Positions 1 to 10,100 of a stretch of 64,000 bases of DNA are shown here, piece by piece. The stretch spans positions 31,208 to 95,207 of the forward strand of contig REAZ01000019.1 in assembly GCA_004294445.1 (NCBI GenBank), written 5' to 3'. The stretch's first letter is position 1; the number at the start of each line of letters is the position of its first letter. The notes beneath the pieces are model-generated. The model searched no databases. It had not been told where the DNA came from and was given only the letters and a program-made list of their open reading frames with translations. The translations under genes were made by a program, and so were the position numbers. This stretch comes from Cytophagales bacterium (GTDB lineage Bacteria; Bacteroidota; Bacteroidia; Cytophagales; Thermoflexibacteraceae).

Positions 1-1168
1 TAAATAGGGCGGCGGCATGATAGCCCAAAGCAATAACGGAAGCCCCCGTAAGCGTTGCCAAGTCGATGAGTACGTCTGGTTCAAAATTTTTCTTAATGTA
101 TGCCAAGCCATCAGCCAAAATCACACGCCCTTCGGCATCTGTGTCTTCTATCTCAATGGTCAAGCCCGAATAGGTATTTACAATATCGCCAGGGCAGATG
201 GCTCTGCCGCTTATCATATTGTCGGTAGAAGGGACAACGGCAATAAGATGAACGGGTAACTGCAAACGCGCTACAGCCTCCATAGTGCCTATGACTGCCG
301 CCGCACCCGCCATATCGCACTTCATTTGCCACATTCCGTCAGAGGTTTTGATGGAAATACCGCCCATATCAAAGGTTACGCCCTTGCCTACCAAGCCCAC
401 TTTTTTCAAGGGTTGCGAGGTAGTTGGTTTGTACTCCATAACTGTAAAAGTAGCGGGTGTATCGCTGCCCTGATTGACGGCAACAAGCCCACCCATGCCC
501 AACTGCTTAATTTCTGCCAAATGCATCACCCGCACACCAAAACTATATTCTTTGCCTATTTTTTCCATAAATTCGGCTAACTGCAAAGAGTTGAGGCGAT
601 TGACAGGTAGGTTTACTAAATCAAAAATATCTTGCTGTGTGCTTGCTATAATTTCGCCTTTTTCAACGGCTTTTTGGGCTAAAGTATGCGATTCGGAAGG
701 CAAAAGAAACGCAATATTTTCCGAAAAAACAGAAGGTTGTTTGTCTTTGGTTTTGAACTTTGCAATATCGTAAGTAGCTAATAATGCAGCATTTGTACAG
801 GCTTCTACCAATGCAACTTTTGAAAGCTCTTCAGGTAGTTTTCCAAAGTCTATAACGATATTTTTGCCTAATTTTTCTTTCTGCTTATATACCAATAATC
901 TCATGGCTTTTCGCAAACCTTCTGCCGTAGCAGATTCGCCTAAGCCAAGTAAAATTACCTTTTCTAACGCATTATCTGCCTGCGTATAAAGTATCTGTAC
1001 TTCTTCTGTGCTTGCTTTGAAGTCTTCGAGAATGGCAGCAGACCAACCAAATTCAGCCGTTAACAATGCCATTTTTTCTGCTAAATTTTTGCTTGTGAGG
1101 GGTATGAGCAAGCTATGTTTTTGTGCAAATGCTTGCGTTTTTGTGTTTTCTATCAGTTGAAAATTCAT
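1..1168 (-). CDS. pepA: Leucyl aminopeptidase, M17 family (C-terminus outside window)
   Basis: Cytosolic zinc/manganese exopeptidase that removes N-terminal residues from peptides. The reading frame is open from the ATG at 1168 to the window edge, giving the first 389 residues of a protein usually near 490-500, so roughly 100 residues are missing. The M17 active site is visible: K262 and D267 in GKGVTFDMGG, D285 in KCDMAGA, and D344, E346 and R348 in DTDAEGR, which fit the two-metal ligands and the catalytic arginine of the family. The ATG is preceded by AT-rich sequence. The gene diverges from apbE across a 148-bp gap. Residue assignments come from my own translation of the minus strand; the family call is very secure. 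Confidence 0.96.
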   Translation of the reverse strand, partial: MNFQLIENTKTQAFAQKHSLLIPLTSKNLAEKMALLTAEFGWSAAILEDFKASTEEVQILYTQADNALEKVILLGLGESATAEGLRKAMRLLVYKQKEKLGKNIVIDFGKLPEELSKVALVEACTNAALLATYDIAKFKTKDKQPSVFSENIAFLLPSESHTLAQKAVEKGEIIASTQQDIFDLVNLPVNRLNSLQLAEFMEKIGKEYSFGVRVMHLAEIKQLGMGGLVAVNQGSDTPATFTVMEYKPTTSQPLKKVGLVGKGVTFDMGGISIKTSDGMWQMKCDMAGAAAVIGTMEAVARLQLPVHLIAVVPSTDNMISGRAICPGDIVNTYSGLTIEIEDTDAEGRVILADGLAYIKKNFEPDVLIDLATLTGASVIALGYHAAALF

Positions 1169-1201
1169 ATTTTTATTATAATTTATATTTATCTGAAGTC
1201 G

Positions 1202-1209
1202 CAAAAATA
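1202..1209 (-). promoter_or_regulatory. Possible -7 promoter element (TAnnTTTG) for the aminopeptidase gene
   Basis: On the minus strand this reads TATTTTTG, which fits the Bacteroidota -7 consensus TAnnTTTG and lies 34-41 nt upstream of the aminopeptidase ATG. A T-rich stretch, not a perfect TTTG, sits about 19 nt further upstream at the expected -33 position. Such matches occur by chance in AT-rich DNA, so this is only suggestive. Confidence 0.3.
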
Positions 1210-1316
1210 AGCAAATAAAATTGCAGGAAAAAATCTTTGGGAATAGATAGCCAAATACGCAAAATAAAGCCTTTTCTTGTCCTAAATTGCGTCCTGAAAT
1301 CAAAAATCAAAACAAT

Positions 1317-2357
1317 ATGTTACAGTACAATAGAAAAAACATCATTTATAGTGCAGTATTGCTTTTATTCATAGGTGGGCTTTGGCTCTACCGAAATCAG
1401 GGAGCTACGCCAAACGCCTTGCCTTCGAAACTAATGATAGCAGAGGGGGAAACAATGGGAACTACCTACAACATCAAATATTTGGATAGCCAAGAGCGCA
1501 ATTTTAAACGTGGCATTGATTCTATTTTGGTGCTTTTTAACCAATGCCTTTCTACTTATATTCCCGATTCGGAAATTTCCGAATTTAATAATAAAGTAGA
1601 TAGTATTAAATTCAAACTCCCTTTCTTCTACCCTGTGCTTAAGCGTAGCCAAGAAGTATATGAGGCAAGCGGAGGGGCATTTGACCCAACGGTAATGTCT
1701 TTGGTGAAAGCATGGGGCTTCGGACCCAACAAAAAAGACCAGATAGAACGCCCAAAAATGGATTCTTTGCTAAGTTTTGTTGGCTTCAATTATCTTTTAT
1801 TCGACCAAGAAGGGCTACGAAAAGCTAAGAAAAATGTGCAGATAGATTTTAATGCCATTGCTCAAGGTTACGGGGTAGATGTGATTGGCGACTTCTTGGA
1901 AGAAAAGGGAATCACAGATTTTATGATAGAAATAGGTGGTGAGGTGCTTTGCAAAGGCAAAAATGAGCAGGGCAATGTCTGGACTATTGGCATTGCAAAC
2001 CCACAGTTTGAAGAAAAAGGAGGAGCAGAAGTGCAAGCTATAGTAAAAATGGACAACAAAGCCTTAGCTACTTCGGGGAACTACCGTAAGTTTTACATGA
2101 AAGATGGCAAAAAGTACGCACACACCATAGACCCAAAAACGGGCTACCCCGTCCTACATTCGCTATTGAGTGCTACGGTATTTGCCCAAGATGCCATGAG
2201 TGCCGATGCTTTTGCTACAGCAATGATGGTGCTGGGCAAAGAAAAAGCTATAGCATTGGCAAAGAAAGAAAAATTGGAAATATTCTTGGTTTATGACGAA
2301 GGCGGCAAGATTCAGACTTACATTTCAGAGTCCATCAAATCGGCTTTTGTGCAGTAA
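1317..2357 (+). CDS. apbE: FAD:protein FMN transferase (ApbE family)
   Basis: Transfers FMN from FAD to a Thr/Ser in target flavoproteins such as Na+-NQR or RNF subunits, outside the cytoplasmic membrane. The 346-residue protein has one N-terminal transmembrane anchor (about residues 10-26) and no lipobox cysteine. Family motifs are GETMGTTYNIKY near residue 44, SGGAFDPTV (118-126), DFNAIAQGYGVDVI (177-190), HTIDPKTGYPV (269-279) and DAMSADAFAT near 292, which carries the acidic metal ligands. The frame also has a TTG ten codons upstream at 1287, but the ATG at 1317 leads straight into the membrane anchor and is preferred. A strong bidirectional terminator follows. No NQR or RNF genes lie nearby, so the target is unknown. 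Confidence 0.94.
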   Translation: MLQYNRKNIIYSAVLLLFIGGLWLYRNQGATPNALPSKLMIAEGETMGTTYNIKYLDSQERNFKRGIDSILVLFNQCLSTYIPDSEISEFNNKVDSIKFKLPFFYPVLKRSQEVYEASGGAFDPTVMSLVKAWGFGPNKKDQIERPKMDSLLSFVGFNYLLFDQEGLRKAKKNVQIDFNAIAQGYGVDVIGDFLEEKGITDFMIEIGGEVLCKGKNEQGNVWTIGIANPQFEEKGGAEVQAIVKMDNKALATSGNYRKFYMKDGKKYAHTIDPKTGYPVLHSLLSATVFAQDAMSADAFATAMMVLGKEKAIALAKKEKLEIFLVYDEGGKIQTYISESIKSAFVQ

Positions 2358-2369
2358 ATTTTGCACGAA

Positions 2370-2426
2370 CATACAAACGAAAGACCTGCCGAATTTTGAA
2401 AATTTGGCAGGTCTTTCGTTTGTATG
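2370..2426. terminator. Bidirectional hairpin terminator between apbE and the susD-like gene
   Basis: The arms CATACAAACGAAAGACCTGC and GCAGGTCTTTCGTTTGTATG are exact reverse complements, giving a stem of about 20 bp or more around an AT-rich loop. It lies between two convergent genes, so it can end transcription from both sides. Its AGACCTGCC core recurs in the hairpin at 41744-41776. Confidence 0.85.
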
Positions 2427-2440
2427 AAATCCAGAAAATA

Positions 2441-3763
2441 CTAAGGATTAGAATTATCCCAGTTTACTTCCTGCACAGGGCGTTCTAACTGCAATAATAC
2501 TTTCATACCCGCTACAGGGAGGTGAATCTCTGATATTTTATCATAGCGGCGCATATCTATCCAGCGATGTCCTTCGTACCATAAAGAGTATAATCTTTCT
2601 TTCAAGATAGCATTGATTAAAGCATCTCTGGTAGTAGCTCCACTGTAGTTAGGCAAACCTGCTGCCGTTCTAACGATATTGATGAACTTCACCGCATCGG
2701 TAGTGCGTCCTCTCTGAGCAGCTATTTCAGCAGCTATCAATACCAACTCTTCGTTGCGAATGATAGGCACAGGCGTAGTGCCTGTGGCATAGATATTAAA
2801 AAGATACCTTGAGCTGTAAGTAAGTCCTGAAGTATAAGAAAGTGCAGGGCTAAGTGTCGTCAATTTATCCAAACGCTTATCGCCTGCTTCGGCATCAGTA
2901 ACCAATTTTTCCACAGCAACTATCCTAACCGAACTTGTATTGATAAGTGGGTTAGCAAAGTCTGGTGCGCTTGGGCTGAAAGTGTGTCGAGGGCCTGCGG
3001 TCAAACTGCCAGATTCACTGAAGAAAGTTTGAGAAAGCAAAGTTTCCGCTTTTGCCCAATCTTGCTGATAAATAGCTATACGCAAGGCAATAGCACGGTT
3101 AAATCTTTTGAAAGATGATGGCGTATCAAAACCTGCAAAACCAGATGGCATAGGGAAAGGGAAAGAAGTACCTGCTCCGTCCAATTGTGTAGCTCCCTCG
3201 TCCAAAAATCCTGCAATCGCTTTCAATGATTCCTCATAAGAAGCTGGTTTGCTTGGCTTGAATGGGTCTGTAACGTCTAATCTTACCCCATTTTTGTACT
3301 GCACGTTCAACTGATACAAATAGGCAAGACCTTTGAAAGTATTTGCCAAACCTTTGTACGCATTTTTTTCAGCTGCTGTTACTGAATTGGTATTATCCAC
3401 AGAGGTAATGATGATATTTGCTTGGCGAATAGGTAAGCCAAAACCAGTAGTAGCACCATTGTAGAAAGCCGAGTTGTCAATTGGCCTAAGTCCATTCAAC
3501 TCCGTCATCCATCTTGATTCTGTGGTATTGAAGTTAAATAACTCCTTACCAATCGTGCCTGTTACTTGCAAGTAAGTAGCCAATCCGTTGCGAGCAATCG
3601 AAACCTGCCCAACAGCTAAATTGTTTAGCTGAGATTTAGAGGCATTAGTTACCACACTACCCACGCTTGGGAAGTTTGGGTCTATTACTTCTTCTAACTT
3701 GCAGGCATTCAAAGCAAGCAAGGAACAAGTAATGATAAAATATTTTTTGATTGTATTTTTCAT
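2441..3763 (-). CDS. SusD/RagB family outer-membrane lipoprotein
   Basis: Surface lipoprotein that caps a SusC-type TonB-dependent channel and binds a nutrient such as a glycan or peptide. The 440-residue protein has a lipoprotein signal with the lipobox LNAC (Cys21) and a SusD-like fold. The C-terminal part carries the typical stretch LIAEIAAQRG, then INAILKERLYSLWYEGHRW with a following DMRRYD, the RagB/SusD signature of a helix followed by the E-GHR-W-D motif. It is shorter than many SusD proteins (500-600), as seen in some compact pairs. It lies just downstream of a SusC gene (35-bp gap) and is almost certainly co-transcribed with it. No glycan-degrading enzyme flanks this pair, so the substrate cannot be inferred. 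Confidence 0.93.
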   Translation of the reverse strand: MKNTIKKYFIITCSLLALNACKLEEVIDPNFPSVGSVVTNASKSQLNNLAVGQVSIARNGLATYLQVTGTIGKELFNFNTTESRWMTELNGLRPIDNSAFYNGATTGFGLPIRQANIIITSVDNTNSVTAAEKNAYKGLANTFKGLAYLYQLNVQYKNGVRLDVTDPFKPSKPASYEESLKAIAGFLDEGATQLDGAGTSFPFPMPSGFAGFDTPSSFKRFNRAIALRIAIYQQDWAKAETLLSQTFFSESGSLTAGPRHTFSPSAPDFANPLINTSSVRIVAVEKLVTDAEAGDKRLDKLTTLSPALSYTSGLTYSSRYLFNIYATGTTPVPIIRNEELVLIAAEIAAQRGRTTDAVKFINIVRTAAGLPNYSGATTRDALINAILKERLYSLWYEGHRWIDMRRYDKISEIHLPVAGMKVLLQLERPVQEVNWDNSNP

Positions 3764-3798
3764 ATTAATTCAATATGTTTAAAGCCTTTGGAAAAAAA

Positions 3799-6700
3799 TT
3801 AAAAATCAATAGCGATGTGGAACATCATACGACGTACCGCAGGAATACTACCAATATCAACACCACTACCCAAAGCAGCAGAACCAAAGTTTGAGTTTTC
3901 TGGGTCATAACCCGCAGTATAGTCTGTCCATCTGAGCAAGTTATTGCCCGACATACCTATTTTTATACCACTGATTGCGTTTCCAAATGTTTTTGTCAAA
4001 GTAGCGCGAGGTACTTTGTAGTACAAGGCAACTTCCCTTAATTTTAAGAAACTTGTCAATACTGGGTTATAACCCGGTACAGGATTGCCATCAGCATCTA
4101 AGCCGTTTACGTTCTGACGAGCGATACCGTTAGGGGCAACAGGATTACCGCCTTCAGCAGGTTTTCCATTAGAGCCTCTGTTCAAGTCTGTATTGTTCCA
4201 ATCAGATGTATTGCCACCTTCGTCCCAAAGTACGCGAGCCAAAGAAACTACAGTAAATTTATGACGATAGTTTAGCAAAGCAGAAAACTCAAAGTTTTTC
4301 AAGAAAGTAATTCTTTGATTCAAAGAGAACTCATACTTAGGCTGTTGGTTGCCATAAACTGTCCATGAAGTAGGATCGCTTGGGTTCGTGCGTGGCTGAC
4401 CTACAATTTCGGTAGGAGAAAGCCCTTGCTTTACTCTCCACTGACCAAAAGTAGCACCAAATCCACCTGTCAGACGCTCAGGAATGTCTAAACGAGTGAT
4501 TTCTGTGCGGTTAAACCAGAAAACAGGTTGTACAAACCATGTGAAATTTTCATTTTTTACGATGTCTGCACCCAAAGAAACTTCCATACCTCTGTTTACC
4601 ATGTCGGCTGCATTCACTGATGTAGAAGTAACCCCTGTAGAAGGAGCAGTAACTAATGGTTGAATTAGGTCAAATACTTTTTTGTTGTATATGGTAACTT
4701 CACCAGTGATTCTACCACCAAACAAACCAAAGTCTATACCGTACTCTAACTCCGTTGCTCTTTCAGGTCTGATGCCTGTATTACCAAGCACAGTAGAAGG
4801 GCTAAAACCACTTTGACCACCCACACCTTCAATATTTAACTGAGAATAGAGTGTACCAAAAGTAGGCAAGCCCGCAGTTTGTCCGTAAGCTACGCGTACT
4901 TTTAATTGATTTACTATCTCATCACCCCAAGTACCGAAGTTTGCCAAATTAGCGGCTAAGGAAGCGCGAGGGAAGGCGTACCATTTGTTTGGGTCGCCGT
5001 TGAGTGTAGAACGGTCAAAACGAATACCTGCCGAAGCAATGATTTTATCGTTATAGTTAGCTTCTTGCTGTGCAAAAAACCCTTGGTCGGTATTTTGTTG
5101 TAAAATTACGCCCGGGTCAAAAGCCTTTGCACGAGCAGGGTTAGAAATGCCTACAGGTAAGCCTCTACCTCTCACATAATTATCTTTTGCATTTGTACCT
5201 AACTGCACTACACCCGCAGAAGTTGTCAAGTCTAACTTGCCGTCCATCGCTGCGTAGGTAAACACACCTGATAACTGCATATTGTAGTTAGTAACTTCGC
5301 GGCGTGTGTCTTGGGCATAACCAGGGTTTGCCTCTGAAAGTTGAGATTGCAAATCAGAAGGCAAATAAATGAGTGAATAACCACTTTGATAATCTAAGCC
5401 GCCTGTTGCCTTGATGGTCAAACTCATTTTTTCTTTGTTCAATACATTGAAGTTTGCATAAAAGCCTTGCAAGAAACGATTTACCTTTTGGTTATTAATT
5501 GCTCTATCGCGGATAGCCAAAGGATTTTCGCCTACAACACTGTTAGGGTAGTTGCCTTGTGCATCAGGATACAAGTTATAGAAAGGCTTTGTATAAGGAA
5601 GGTTATAACCGTAGTTGATGTTCGAGTTATCATTCCCTGACCAACCTCTGTCGTTATTTGTATAGATATAGTTGGAGTTAATGCCGATTGTTAGCCATGA
5701 ATTTACCTTGTGGTCTAAGTTAGCGCGCAAAGAATAACGACCAAAACCTGTATTTTTTACGATACCTGTTTCATCGGCAATACTACCATTGACATAAAAT
5801 TTTGTTTTTTCATCGCCGCCCATGATGCTCAATCGCGTATTTCTGATTTGACCTGTTTCGCCAAAAACTACTTTTTCCCAGTCGGTATAAGTACCATTTG
5901 ACCTTGCAGCTCTCAAAGCAGGGATTTCATCAGCACTAAACCAATCTGTCAGTTTTTGCTCTGTCCAATCTGCACCGCCGTAGAACTTTAGTGCTTTGCT
6001 AAAGCCAATGTCTTGCCCAAAGCTAATTTTTGTTTTGCCACCTTTGCCGCGCTTTGTAGTAATGATAACCACACCTGCATTGGCACGAGTACCATAAATA
6101 GCCGCCGCAGAAGCACCTTTCAATATCTCAATATTTTCAATGTCATCGGGATTAATATCTGCCAAACGGTTTGCATTGTTATCTTGGGCAGAGGCAGACG
6201 AGCCACCTGTAGCTTTGTTTGCCTGAGAGCGACCGTTAGAGTTTTGGCTATTGTCTATATAAACCCCATCTACGATAAAGAGTGGCTGAGATGCCGAAGC
6301 ACCCAAAGTAGAAACGCCGCGGAATTGCATATTGAAACCGCCGCCAGGCATAGAGCCGTTAGAAGTGATGTTTGCACCCGCAATTTTGCCTTGCAAAGCA
6401 CCGTCTGTAGTAACAGGGCTGGTAGTACCTACCAATTCTTTGGCAGATACAGAAGATACTGCATTTGCCAAGTTAGAACGCTTTACGCTTGTGGCTAAAC
6501 CCGTAACCACGACTTCTTCTAAGCCGATTACGTCTTCCACTAAGCTAATATCCAAACTTCCAGAGGCAGGAACGTCCAATTCTTGACTTATATAGCCAAT
6601 GAAGGAGAAAACAATTTTTTTCCCCGCAGCAGGAACGCTGAGTTTGAAATCGCCGTTCACGTCTGAAATAGCACCCGATGTAGTCCCTTTGACGACAATA

Positions 6701-6831
6701 TTCACGCCGGGAAGACCACTTCCATCAGTCGCATTTTTTACTTTGCCACTGATAACTTTGTCTTGTGCTTGGGCGACGAATGCAAATAGAAGCATCGTCA
6801 GCATCAAGCCGAAACTGTAAAGTTGTTTCAT
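3799..6831 (-). CDS. SusC/RagA family TonB-dependent outer-membrane receptor
   Basis: Outer-membrane beta-barrel that imports a substrate using TonB energy, partnered with the SusD-like protein just downstream. The 1010-residue protein starts at the ATG at 6831, which gives a clean signal peptide ending VAQA before QDKVISG; an in-frame start 21 codons upstream would spoil it. Order of domains: signal peptide, CarboxypepD_reg-like domain (VISGKVKNATDGSGLPGVNI, about residues 25-100), the SusC linker EEVVVTGLAT, the plug with GVVIITTKRGK, then the barrel, ending in an aromatic residue (IAIDF). The long divergent region upstream is shared with the CHAT-ATPase gene. No anti-sigma/ECF-sigma pair lies beside it. 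Confidence 0.95.
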   Translation of the reverse strand: MKQLYSFGLMLTMLLFAFVAQAQDKVISGKVKNATDGSGLPGVNIVVKGTTSGAISDVNGDFKLSVPAAGKKIVFSFIGYISQELDVPASGSLDISLVEDVIGLEEVVVTGLATSVKRSNLANAVSSVSAKELVGTTSPVTTDGALQGKIAGANITSNGSMPGGGFNMQFRGVSTLGASASQPLFIVDGVYIDNSQNSNGRSQANKATGGSSASAQDNNANRLADINPDDIENIEILKGASAAAIYGTRANAGVVIITTKRGKGGKTKISFGQDIGFSKALKFYGGADWTEQKLTDWFSADEIPALRAARSNGTYTDWEKVVFGETGQIRNTRLSIMGGDEKTKFYVNGSIADETGIVKNTGFGRYSLRANLDHKVNSWLTIGINSNYIYTNNDRGWSGNDNSNINYGYNLPYTKPFYNLYPDAQGNYPNSVVGENPLAIRDRAINNQKVNRFLQGFYANFNVLNKEKMSLTIKATGGLDYQSGYSLIYLPSDLQSQLSEANPGYAQDTRREVTNYNMQLSGVFTYAAMDGKLDLTTSAGVVQLGTNAKDNYVRGRGLPVGISNPARAKAFDPGVILQQNTDQGFFAQQEANYNDKIIASAGIRFDRSTLNGDPNKWYAFPRASLAANLANFGTWGDEIVNQLKVRVAYGQTAGLPTFGTLYSQLNIEGVGGQSGFSPSTVLGNTGIRPERATELEYGIDFGLFGGRITGEVTIYNKKVFDLIQPLVTAPSTGVTSTSVNAADMVNRGMEVSLGADIVKNENFTWFVQPVFWFNRTEITRLDIPERLTGGFGATFGQWRVKQGLSPTEIVGQPRTNPSDPTSWTVYGNQQPKYEFSLNQRITFLKNFEFSALLNYRHKFTVVSLARVLWDEGGNTSDWNNTDLNRGSNGKPAEGGNPVAPNGIARQNVNGLDADGNPVPGYNPVLTSFLKLREVALYYKVPRATLTKTFGNAISGIKIGMSGNNLLRWTDYTAGYDPENSNFGSAALGSGVDIGSIPAVRRMMFHIAIDF

Positions 6832-7153
6832 TGAAGTTAAATTTAAAATTTTTAAAAAATTAAGAAAGTATAAATTGATGAGTATTAGGTGCATAAAATA
6901 GTAAACAATTGTTAAAATAATTGAGTAAGATTCGCTAAAAGGACTATCCTTTTAACAAATTTACGGCAGCAATACGCAACGATTTATTCAAAAAAATGTT
7001 TTATTTATTTAATTAAATCGCCGTAATAGTAGGTATTTTTATTGTAATACACAAAAAGAGAAGCTAAATTTTTTATCCCAACTACTTATTTTTTGTTTTT
7101 TACAGTATTTTTTGGTAAATTTATTGGCTTTTATTTCAGTAAATTACTTCACA
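6832..7153. promoter_or_regulatory. Divergent AT-rich regulatory region between the susC gene and the CHAT-ATPase gene
   Basis: This 322-bp stretch holds no convincing gene. On the minus strand TAAATTTG at 6956-6963 fits the TAnnTTTG -7 consensus and could drive the SusCD pair, although no TTTG sits at the ideal -33 distance. Just downstream of it, AAAAGGACTATCCTTTT at 6937-6953 is a short perfect hairpin that would lie at the start of the susC leader. On the plus strand the 70 bases before the CHAT gene are rich in T runs, and no clear promoter was found. The roles are inferred from position only. Confidence 0.4.
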
Positions 7154-10100
7154 ATGAAACCAGTCATTTTTCTTGCTTTTGCAAATGATAAAGTAGATAA
7201 TACACGCTATCTACGCAATTTACCATTGGAATTAGATGGCATCAGAAAAGCCTTGCAGCCCGCCGTAAAAGAGGGGCTTTGCGAAGTGATAGAGCGGGCA
7301 AACGTTACCTTAGAGCAGATTTTTGATATTTTTCAGACCTACCAAAACCGCATTGCCATTTTTCACTACGGCGGTCATGCAGACGGCTATCAGTTACTCC
7401 TCGAAACGTTGTCAATGGTCGCAGACCTTGACAAGCGTTTCGAGGAAAAACGACTGTTAGGGTCTTTGACCACTAACAGCGTTGCACACGGCGAAGGCTT
7501 AGTTTCTTTTTTTGCCCGACAAAAAGGATTGCAATTAGTCTTTTTTAATGGCTGCTCTACACAGCAGCAGGCGTTGGAATTAGGGAAAGCGGGCATTCCT
7601 GCTGTTATTGGCACTTCTAATGCCATCAATGACGACATTGCTACCATGCTATCAGTTCGTTTTTATGCAGGGCTTGGCAAGGGAGAAGGCATAGAAAAGG
7701 CATGGTTGGAAGCTACGGACGAGATAAAAACAAGAGAAGGTTCAGCCAATTTGCGTGGGCTTTACCGAAAAACTGATACAGAAATAAGCAATGACCGCTT
7801 CCCTTGGGAAATCTATTTCCGCACAGGGGCTGAAAAAGTAAAAGAATGGAACTTGCCCGAAGAAACTGATAACCCACTATTTGGCTTGCCTGCTATCCCT
7901 ATTTCTTTTACGCTTCCCGAATCTCCTTTCTTATTTCTCAAACGCTATGAACGCCCTCATGCAGAAGTTTTTTTCGGGAGGTCGTTCTATGTCAGGGACT
8001 TGTATAATAAAATTACCGATACGCAATCGCCTCCCGTCATCATGCTTTACGGGCAATCTGGCACAGGCAAATCTTCTCTTTTTGATGCAGGGCTAAACCC
8101 GCGCTTGGAAAATTCGCACTTCGTCATTTACCTACGCAGAGAGCAAAATTTGGGCTTGGTAGGCACGTTAAAAGACGCATTGGCAGGTTGGTATGAAAAG
8201 CTATCCTCCTCCGAAAATAGTCCGCTTGCCGATATACAAACTGAGCAGCACACCAAAGCACAAACGACAGCCCGACAGCAAATAGTAGAGGATTTGAAAA
8301 ACCAACTACTTACCCTTGCAGAAAGTGAAAAAATAAGCCTTGCAGCAACGATTGAGGCATTGGAAAAAGATTTATTACCTACAAAAAATGACATACATTA
8401 TGAAGTAAAAAAGTTTGAAGAGCAAAAATTTTTAGCCCAATATGGCAGCACGCCTTACGCCGACATCTCGGTTTGCTGGCACAAATTAGAGGCAATAACC
8501 CAAAAGCCAATCGTTATTATCTTAGACCAAGCCGAAGAGCTTTTTACACGCTCCTCCAAGCAATTTCCAAACGAATTGGAAGATTTGGCTCAATGCCTAC
8601 AAGTTATTTTTAATAATCCCGCCCTTGCCCCGCTTGGAAAGATAGTGCTGGGCTACCGCAAAGAATATCATGCAGAATTTGAGGAACGTTTCAAAGAACA
8701 CGCTATTCCGCGTTCTAAAATTTTCTTTGAGCCACTTTCCCGCAAAGATATTTTAGATATTTTCAGAGGGCTTACCGAAACTCCGCGCCTTCATCAAAGA
8801 TATAACTTGCAGATAGACAAAAATTTAGCTATCATTGTTGCAGATGACCTGCTCGAAGACAAAGACTCGCCCGTTGCCCCTATTTTGCAGATTTTATTAA
8901 CAAAGATGTGGGATAAGGTGAAAGATTCGCCAAACCCTATTTTTACTGTTAGCCTATACCAAAATCTGAAGCGGGAAGGCTTTTTATTAGATGATTTTTT
9001 CAGACAGCAAACCAAAAAATTAGCGGAGTGGAACGAAGACTTAGAAGATTCGGGTTTGCCCTTAGACATTTTGCAGTTCCACACCACCAACTTAGGGACG
9101 GCAGGAAGCAAGAGCTGGGAGGAAATCAAAGAACACTATGCCCACATTCCCGAAAAAGCCGAACTTTTGCTCTACAAACTCAAGGAACTTTACTTGCTGG
9201 TAGAAGCGGGGCATAATCGTACCAATCTCACGCATGATACGCTTGCCCCTTTGGTCAAGAATGAGTCCCGAAAGTCCGAGCGAGCGGGGCAGCGAGCAAG
9301 CCGAATTTTAGAAAATCAACTGAATGACTTTTTGCTCAATCCAAAGCACGTATTGGACGAACTGGAGGTAAATATCGTAGAAAAAGGCAGGGAAGGAATG
9401 AGAGTCCGTACGGCAGACGAGGAGGCTTTTGTACGGGCAAGCGACTCCGTGCGTAAGGAAAAAGAGAAGGCAAAAAAAAGGCAAAGACAGTATGCGATTG
9501 CGGCACTTTCTACCATTTTAATTACTGCCTTATTTTCGCTTTATCAGTGGAATAAGTCCATAAAACACGCAGATTCAGCGAAAATGAAGGAACTCATGCT
9601 CCTCTCAAGCCAGCAGGTAAGTTCCGAAATAGACACGCTAAGAGATTTGGCGGTGCGCTTGGCAGAGCAAGCCGCCTACTCTGCCGAGCATACCGAAAAC
9701 AAAGACAAAGGAGAAGTTTTTGAAAATTTCCGCAAAGTAAGCGAAAGCTATCGTTTGCGACATAGGCAAGGCAAAGACTGGCTGCCTACTTTCCAAGAAA
9801 TTTATTACCGAGAATCACCCTTCAAAATAGAATTTACTCAGCAAAAAATGAGCGACCCCGCTTTCATGACATTTCGCCGCAATAGCATGGAGTTTGGTGA
9901 AGTCCAAGAAAATGCACCTGAATTTCCTATTAGCAAGGAAATATCTCTCGATATAGGTCTGAAAAACACCTTAGATAATCAAAATTTGGTCATCTGGCTA
10001 AAAAATCACTCTTTTAGAATCTACCCCTATAAGCGTAGCGAACAGACCAAAATTATTAGAGCCGATTCAGCCATTGTCGATTTTTTCCCTGTAGATAGCA

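Noticed and set aside
6013..6498. A 161-residue plus-strand frame inside the SusC receptor gene
   Set aside because: It is a mirror of the plug and linker region of the receptor. It is cysteine- and arginine-rich without domains, which is typical of an out-of-frame shadow.
7112..7153. TTG start extending the CHAT-ATPase by 14 residues
   Set aside because: The extension has no similarity to the CHAT fold. The ATG at 7154 leads straight into MKPVIFLAFAND, the first strand of the domain.
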